A DNA stretch of 37,038 nucleotides from Pelotomaculum sp. (GTDB lineage: Bacteria > Bacillota > Desulfotomaculia > Desulfotomaculales > Pelotomaculaceae), in assembly GCA_018435055.1 (NCBI GenBank), contig JAHDOA010000056.1, positions 1 through 37,038 on the forward strand. The letters are read 5' to 3'. Position 1 is the first letter of the stretch. Each line of letters starts with the position of its first letter. Positions 34,301 through 37,038 of the stretch are shown here, one piece after another. The translations under genes and the position numbers were made by a program. The notes under the pieces are model-generated. The model saw only the letters and a program-made list of their open reading frames with translations, searched no databases and was not told the DNA's origin.

Positions 34301-34632
34301 TTAATGAAGATATTTGGCGCGAGATGTTTGAAAGAGCCAACCAGGAGGAAAAGCGTGGTATGTGTCCAGAACTGGTACCTTATTGGTGCCTGCCGGACCA
34401 TGACAAGATGATTAAAATCGAGCGGATTGTGCCGATGTATCCTCTGAGTAAGGACCAGGCAAAGTATGGGCGGCTGATTAAAATACTGTCGCTCTACCGC
34501 CTCAGCCTGGGACAGGCGCGGCAGGAGGAATTGCTGGAATATGTCCTTCAGAGCCAGTTGGACGAAGAACAAATCAAAGAATTGTTTATCAATCTAAGCC
34601 CCTATTTCAAGGGCCAGGCTTGTTCAGAATAA
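31330..34632 (+). CDS. SF2 DEAD/DEAH-type helicase of the PLD cassette
   Basis: A 1100-aa helicase. Motifs: VLVADEVGLGKTLIARG (Walker A, about residues 35-51), VVYVCSNQSIAAQNL (Ia region), DLVIMDEFQRF (motif II, DEFQ, about 267-277), LLLSATPYKLYS (III, about 310), KILVFSAWEMV (IV), ATTSIGQEGLDFHYYCRKIVHWNLP (V, about 933-957) and LEQREGRINRYK (VI, about 962-973). An unusually long region lies between the two RecA lobes. GTG start overlaps the PLD stop by 4 bp (GTGA) with AGGAGG upstream. Proposed to translocate DNA for the PLD subunit, by analogy with DISARM and other helicase-nuclease defence pairs. Confidence 0.88.
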   Translation: MTELFNKEKQILSSLKDFQRATVERIFSLFTSGRSRVLVADEVGLGKTLIARGVIARTAVYHKQNLNDDLFKVVYVCSNQSIAAQNLSKLKINESDSVEGLSDTRLSMQHLKIFKDEMENKKRQNYMQLIPLTPNTSFNMTGGSGSVRERALIYAVLHRYEPLTPYKEELEILMVDNATSSWHAWARDLYENQVAACDEDSGGRYLQTVLKSVDSYLSTHKGLLSEVTDFCSKIRMSGRRQSGSYPIIHKLRRMMAEISAGLLDADLVIMDEFQRFPELIRTDADNETAMLARRFFNAAKRDNEKVKILLLSATPYKLYSTLEEINENQADEHYREFIQVTDFLFESDSLKKAEFRQVWRDYSISLNEIGTTDLTVLAARKNSAEDALYQGICRTERLVVEGADKFVDIETAKSTLDVSEGDILSYIRADKLLLDIGLKEHIPVDYIKSAPYIFSFMEHYKLKEKVYAFFKKNPDKLKLARKPELWVNEDLIAGYKKLPTTNTRLKRVKEEALPKGAERLIWIPPSKPYYEPGGVFSGLKDFSKILVFSAWEMVPRAVAAMLSYEAERLTVGELIKKSPNPERENRSYFPYRKKVRFPSPRLKFNMREGAPASMALMTLLYPCVTLAKLYNPLQALNQGLTRRQIEAELRKNIKELLDTIVFTPKKKGGYDESWYYIAPLLLDRHEKLISSWLNQPALIWDLKNNETEAADEDDDRNVLEKHFDELKDILKNADKLELGRKPRDLVNVLTRMAMASPAVCSLRLFGLELPDSPALSVRLAKTFLGRFNIQEATAIVELCYGHYDPHWQNVLRYCVDGNLQAVLDEYTHILTDDNGLVYASQEKRSKTLCERMCSSFKTHTASYNVDTYRKFRDRIMKGEKHNTGIEKGELRFIRMRSGYAAGFYDTRGEGKSLQRKDSLRLAFNSPFRPFVLATTSIGQEGLDFHYYCRKIVHWNLPANPIDLEQREGRINRYKCLAIRQNIAKKYGYKGFNEDIWREMFERANQEEKRGMCPELVPYWCLPDHDKMIKIERIVPMYPLSKDQAKYGRLIKILSLYRLSLGQARQEELLEYVLQSQLDEEQIKELFINLSPYFKGQACSE

Positions 34633-34684
34633 GGTAATTTATTTCTTTGCACATAAATTAATCTTTTAAAAGTGAGGTAGAAAA

Positions 34685-35296
34685 TTGAGTGAGATTAAAG
34701 TTTGGGCTGCTGATATTGGATCTATAAGTAATAATAAATTTGGCTGGTGTAGATCGGCTAGTAAATCTGACTATAAATTAGGTAGAGATATTAGAGATTT
34801 TGCAAAAAGAATATCTGATGATATTACCAATAATAGGAAGGTAGCTTTAGGATTTGAATGTCCCTTATTTGTTCCTGTGACAAAAAACCCTATTGGTTTA
34901 ACAAGTAAACGTGATGGTGAAGGGGATCGGCCTTGGTCAGCCTCAGCAGGAACTTGTGTTTTAGCTGCTGGCTTATCCGAATGTGTTTGGGTTTTTGAGC
35001 AAATACGTGATATTTCAAAGGTCAATATTAATCCCACTTTTGACTGGGATTACTTTATACGAGAGGATGCGAACATGTTTATCTGGGAAGCCTTTGTCAC
35101 CGGAAAAGCAAAGAGTCTTTCAGATGAAGGTGATGCAAGAATTGCAGCCAATACATTTTGGGATAGGTATCCTAATATTATTAGCGATGTTTTTGCAGAA
35201 AATCCATACTCCTTGGTAGGGGCTGCCTTATTACGGGCGGGTTTATCAGAAGACTTAAAATTTTTATCCCAACAATGTATTGTAATTAAGAGTTAA
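34685..35296 (+). CDS. DUF429-like predicted RNase H-fold protein
   Basis: A 203-aa protein beginning KVWAADIGSISNNKFGWCR, an RNase H-fold first-strand acidic motif (D-G-S). It continues with VALGFECPLFVPV (second acidic region), LTSKRDGEGDRPWSASAG and a late WEAF. These recall DUF429-type predicted nucleases of the RNase H superfamily. TTG start with GAGGT 7 nt upstream. It follows the helicase by 52 bp in the same direction and is much more AT-rich than the three cassette genes, so it may be either a fourth member or an independent later arrival. No transmembrane segment. Catalytic completeness cannot be confirmed by eye. Confidence 0.65.
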   Translation: MSEIKVWAADIGSISNNKFGWCRSASKSDYKLGRDIRDFAKRISDDITNNRKVALGFECPLFVPVTKNPIGLTSKRDGEGDRPWSASAGTCVLAAGLSECVWVFEQIRDISKVNINPTFDWDYFIREDANMFIWEAFVTGKAKSLSDEGDARIAANTFWDRYPNIISDVFAENPYSLVGAALLRAGLSEDLKFLSQQCIVIKS

Positions 35297-35334
35297 CAGT
35301 AATCCCGGATGTTGGCATGCAATTAATATCCGAT

Positions 35335-36150
35335 TCAAACCTTATATATCTCCCGTACTCTGCCGGCCAGTTCATACATTTCTTTCCTGAGCCAGACTGG
35401 TTCCAACACCTCGACGGTGTCGCCCCACTGTACAAGCCAGGTTTTCATCTCATCAATGCCGCAGACTTCAAAAGACATGATCACCGAGCCATCGGCGGGG
35501 TCTTCCTCTATTTCCTGTGAAGGGTGGTAAATCAACCGCTTCACCCTGTGGGCAACTTCCGGGATGAACTTCAACCTGACTTTGCAGGTCTCCCCGTCGT
35601 TCATAATTCCCCAGCTCTGGCCCATATGTTCCTTTAGTGAGAAATCTTCAGGGAACTCAAAGCGCTCCGATGTATAGGGGAAGATATCTGTGATCTGGTC
35701 TACTCGGAAGACGCGGATGGCTTCTCTCTTAAGGCAGTACGCTACCAGGTACCAGTTATGTCTTTTGCAAACCAGCCCGTACGGTTCTACCACCCGCTGG
35801 GTGTTCTGCCCGCTATGGGCGACGTAGTACCAGAGCTTTACCCGGCAGCAGTCCCGCAGAGACTGTACCAGCTTGGTGAATATTTCACTTACCTTGTCCG
35901 GTTCTGCCAGCTTCTCATCAACTATATGTATCCTCTCCTGCAGCTGCTCAACGGGTAGGGCCATGGGGTTGTACTTATATTTAAACAGCGTACCAATTAA
36001 TGCATCCTTGAGCTCGTTAGTATGGCCGGCCAGGGCGGTGCCCTTTTGCTGAAGCAAGCTGAGGAATATAACCAGCGCTTTTTCCGGGCTGATGGAGGGG
36101 AGGTAGCCTATGCGGGAATTGACGATGATCCCACAACGCTTTTGTTGTTC
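35335..36150 (-). pseudogene. WYL-domain transcriptional regulator, N-terminus lost
   Basis: The C-terminal part is a good WYL ligand-sensing regulator: RVVEPYGLVCKRHNWYLVAYCLKREAIRVFRVDQITDI, KRLIYHPSQEIEED and a WLVQWGDTVEVLEP-LRKEM tail. The frame opens after a stop at 36151-36153 and reads IGYLPSISPEKALVIFLSLLQQKG, the usual linker before WYL, but the winged-helix DNA-binding domain that should precede it is absent. Only a TTG at 36057 could start a shortened product of 240 aa. The breakpoint near 36110-36120 coincides with ankyrin-like sequence on the opposite strand. Likely a relic that cannot bind DNA; a truncated protein could still be made. Confidence 0.75.
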
Positions 36151-36350
36151 TTAATGGAAGAGGGGGTTGATCCCAACGTCCATCGAAAACGTCTGTTGTC
36201 ATGTTGGGTTAAGGCTAATTCCCAGGGATTAAATACCAACAAGTAGAATTCTTGGTTAATAGATCACATATGAACATCTATGATAATAATGGATATACTG
36301 CTATTGATTTTGCTAGAGCCTATAACTATCAAAACATGTTACTGTTTTGA
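36109..36350 (+). pseudogene. Ankyrin-repeat protein relic
   Basis: Two pieces in different frames. The first reads AGIDDDPTTLLLFLMEEGVDPNVHRK, where LL-x-EEG-x-DPNV is a typical ankyrin repeat end. The second (36270-36350) reads MNIYDNNGYTAIDFARAYNYQNMLLF and stops, matching N-x-x-D-x-x-G-x-TA-x-x-A. A frameshift and stop between them and the abrupt ends mark a decayed gene. It may have belonged with the stalk-domain protein downstream, since the two domain types sometimes occur together in this bacterial group, though that is recollection only. Confidence 0.5.
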
Positions 36351-36387
36351 AATCATTTGGGGCTAAAGATTAATTTGGAGGATTAAT

Positions 36388-36762
36388 ATGAAAAAAGCAT
36401 TTTGCGTTATTATCTTATTGGTAACATTTGTTTGTTTTTTTGTATCAACTTCTTCGTCATCATCAAATATTAGTATGTATGTAGATGGAGTCCGGGTATA
36501 TTCTGATGTCCCTCCACAAATAATAGATGATCGCACAATGGTGCCAATTCGTTTTATTGCTGAGGCACTCAAAGCAGATGTAGATTATGATCAAGCATCC
36601 TCATCTGTATTAATAACCAGTTCTGTTGCAACGGAAAAATATCAATTTAATCAATGGCAAAAAAAGTATATTGATGCATTAAATGAATTGTCTAATTTAC
36701 AGAAACAGAATAAAGATATGTTTAGTTACTCAGCCGGTATTGTGAGGGCTTTTTCTTTCTGA
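36388..36762 (+). CDS. Secreted copper-amine-oxidase-N-like stalk domain protein, probably truncated
   Basis: Starts MKKAFCVIILLVTFVCFFVST, a clear signal peptide, then a beta domain YVDGVRVYSDVPPQIIDDRTMVPIRFIAEALKADVDYD, the 'copper amine oxidase N-terminal-like' or stalk domain common on clostridial cell surfaces. The ATG has GGAGG 7 nt upstream. Only one such domain is present and the product is 124 aa, ending in FSYSAGIVRAFSF, a tail that reads from the opposite strand of the small orphan at 36730-36846. So the C-terminus was probably cut off by a rearrangement. Exported but function unknown. Confidence 0.7.
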   Translation: MKKAFCVIILLVTFVCFFVSTSSSSSNISMYVDGVRVYSDVPPQIIDDRTMVPIRFIAEALKADVDYDQASSSVLITSSVATEKYQFNQWQKKYIDALNELSNLQKQNKDMFSYSAGIVRAFSF

Positions 36763-36846
36763 TTCCAAAATCCGTTTAGCCACATTTATCATTACTCTGA
36801 TAGCCCTAATAATTTTAAGTTGTTCCGGGGAAAGTTCCTTTTTCAT
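36730..36846 (-). CDS. Short orphan frame, 38 aa, probably a gene remnant
   Basis: Reads MKKELSPEQLKIIRAIRVMINVAKRIL, a plausible helical N-terminus, and then ESERKSPHNTG before a stop. There is no good ribosome binding site ahead of the ATG at 36846. Its end lies inside the 3' end of the stalk-protein gene, suggesting two genes were joined there. Family unrecognised; could be the start of a longer lost protein. Confidence 0.3.
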   Translation of the reverse strand: MKKELSPEQLKIIRAIRVMINVAKRILESERKSPHNTG

Positions 36847-36891
36847 GGTATAATTTATGTAAGAAACACCCCGTTTGGTTACTCATTCATA

Positions 36892-37038
36892 TCAACTGGT
36901 AAGCAGCCCTTTAGCTTTATCGGTAGGCATGGTGTAACGCTGGGTCAGGTACCTGACCCCCGCCGACAGTTCACTGTCCGGCCCGCCGTACTGGGCCATT
37001 AGAAATTTGGCCATACCTATGTCATTTCTGAAAACCCG
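36892..37038 (-). pseudogene. Manganese catalase/CotJC fragment (enters from the right edge, C-terminus lost)
   Basis: From the window edge the reverse strand reads FRNDIGMAKFLMAQYGGPDSELSAGVRYLTQRYTMPTDKAKGLLTS and then TGA. MAKFLMAQYGGP, ELSAGVRYLTQRYTMP and KGLLT are characteristic of manganese catalases and the spore-coat protein CotJC, where LLTD-IGTEELAHVEMI should continue with the metal-binding residues. Here the frame stops immediately after LLT, so most of the catalytic four-helix bundle is missing. The 5' end lies beyond the window. Confidence 0.75.

Noticed and set aside
28327-34632. DISARM system
   Set aside because: A helicase and a PLD protein are present, but there is no DUF1998 (DrmB) or DISARM methyltransferase, and DUF6361 is not a DISARM component.
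36022-36246. A 74-aa forward gene starting MAGQGGALLL
   Set aside because: Its first third is antisense to the WYL gene; only the later part is ankyrin-like and it is not an intact gene.

Overview
This 37 kb window looks like an accessory 'defence island' from the chromosome of a moderate-GC, spore-forming Firmicute. The Peptococcaceae (Desulfotomaculum/Pelotomaculum-like) are my best guess. Support for this is strong GGAGG-type ribosome binding sites, a copper-amine-oxidase-type stalk protein, ankyrin relics and a CotJC/manganese-catalase fragment. The organism is inferred from gene content and style, not from a marker gene. I see no tRNA, rRNA, CRISPR array or integrase.

Left edge (1-5.1 kb): the 3' part of sbcC, including zinc hook, ABC signature and Walker B. 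It is followed by a small islet holding a reverse-strand SEC-C protein, a shattered PD-(D/E)XK-like relic and a 109-aa unknown. The islet ends at a second, diverged copy of the last 132 bp of sbcC (3723-3854). Two orphan hypothetical genes follow (197 aa and 102 aa).

BREX block (5.6-19.4 kb): an apparently complete type 3 BREX phage-defence operon, brxF-brxC-pglXI-brxHII-pglZ-brxA, all on the plus strand with tiny gaps. Three extra genes sit between pglXI and brxHII: two DUF488-type proteins and a dual-OB-domain protein. The middle of pglXI is strikingly AT-rich against GC-rich ends, suggesting exchange of its specificity region.

Middle (19.4-28.2 kb): two intrinsic terminators, a reverse-strand HNH nuclease, an AT-rich spacer with three 47-bp tandem repeats, then a divergent AddB/AddA-like helicase-nuclease pair and a NucS/DUF91-like PD-(D/E)XK protein.

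Right block (28.3-35.3 kb): a tightly overlapped operon of a DUF6361 protein, a phospholipase-D-fold protein and a 1100-aa SF2 helicase, with an AT-rich DUF429-like RNase H-fold gene behind it. I do not recognise this as a named system; it resembles DISARM only in pairing a helicase with a PLD protein, and is the best candidate for something undescribed.

Right edge (35.3-37.0 kb): a gene graveyard. It holds a WYL regulator without its DNA-binding N-terminus, ankyrin fragments, a short stalk-domain secreted protein, a 38-codon orphan and a truncated manganese catalase.

Together the window reads as stacked DNA-processing and anti-phage modules (methylation-linked BREX, helicase-nucleases, HNH, PLD-helicase) flanked by recombination scars.
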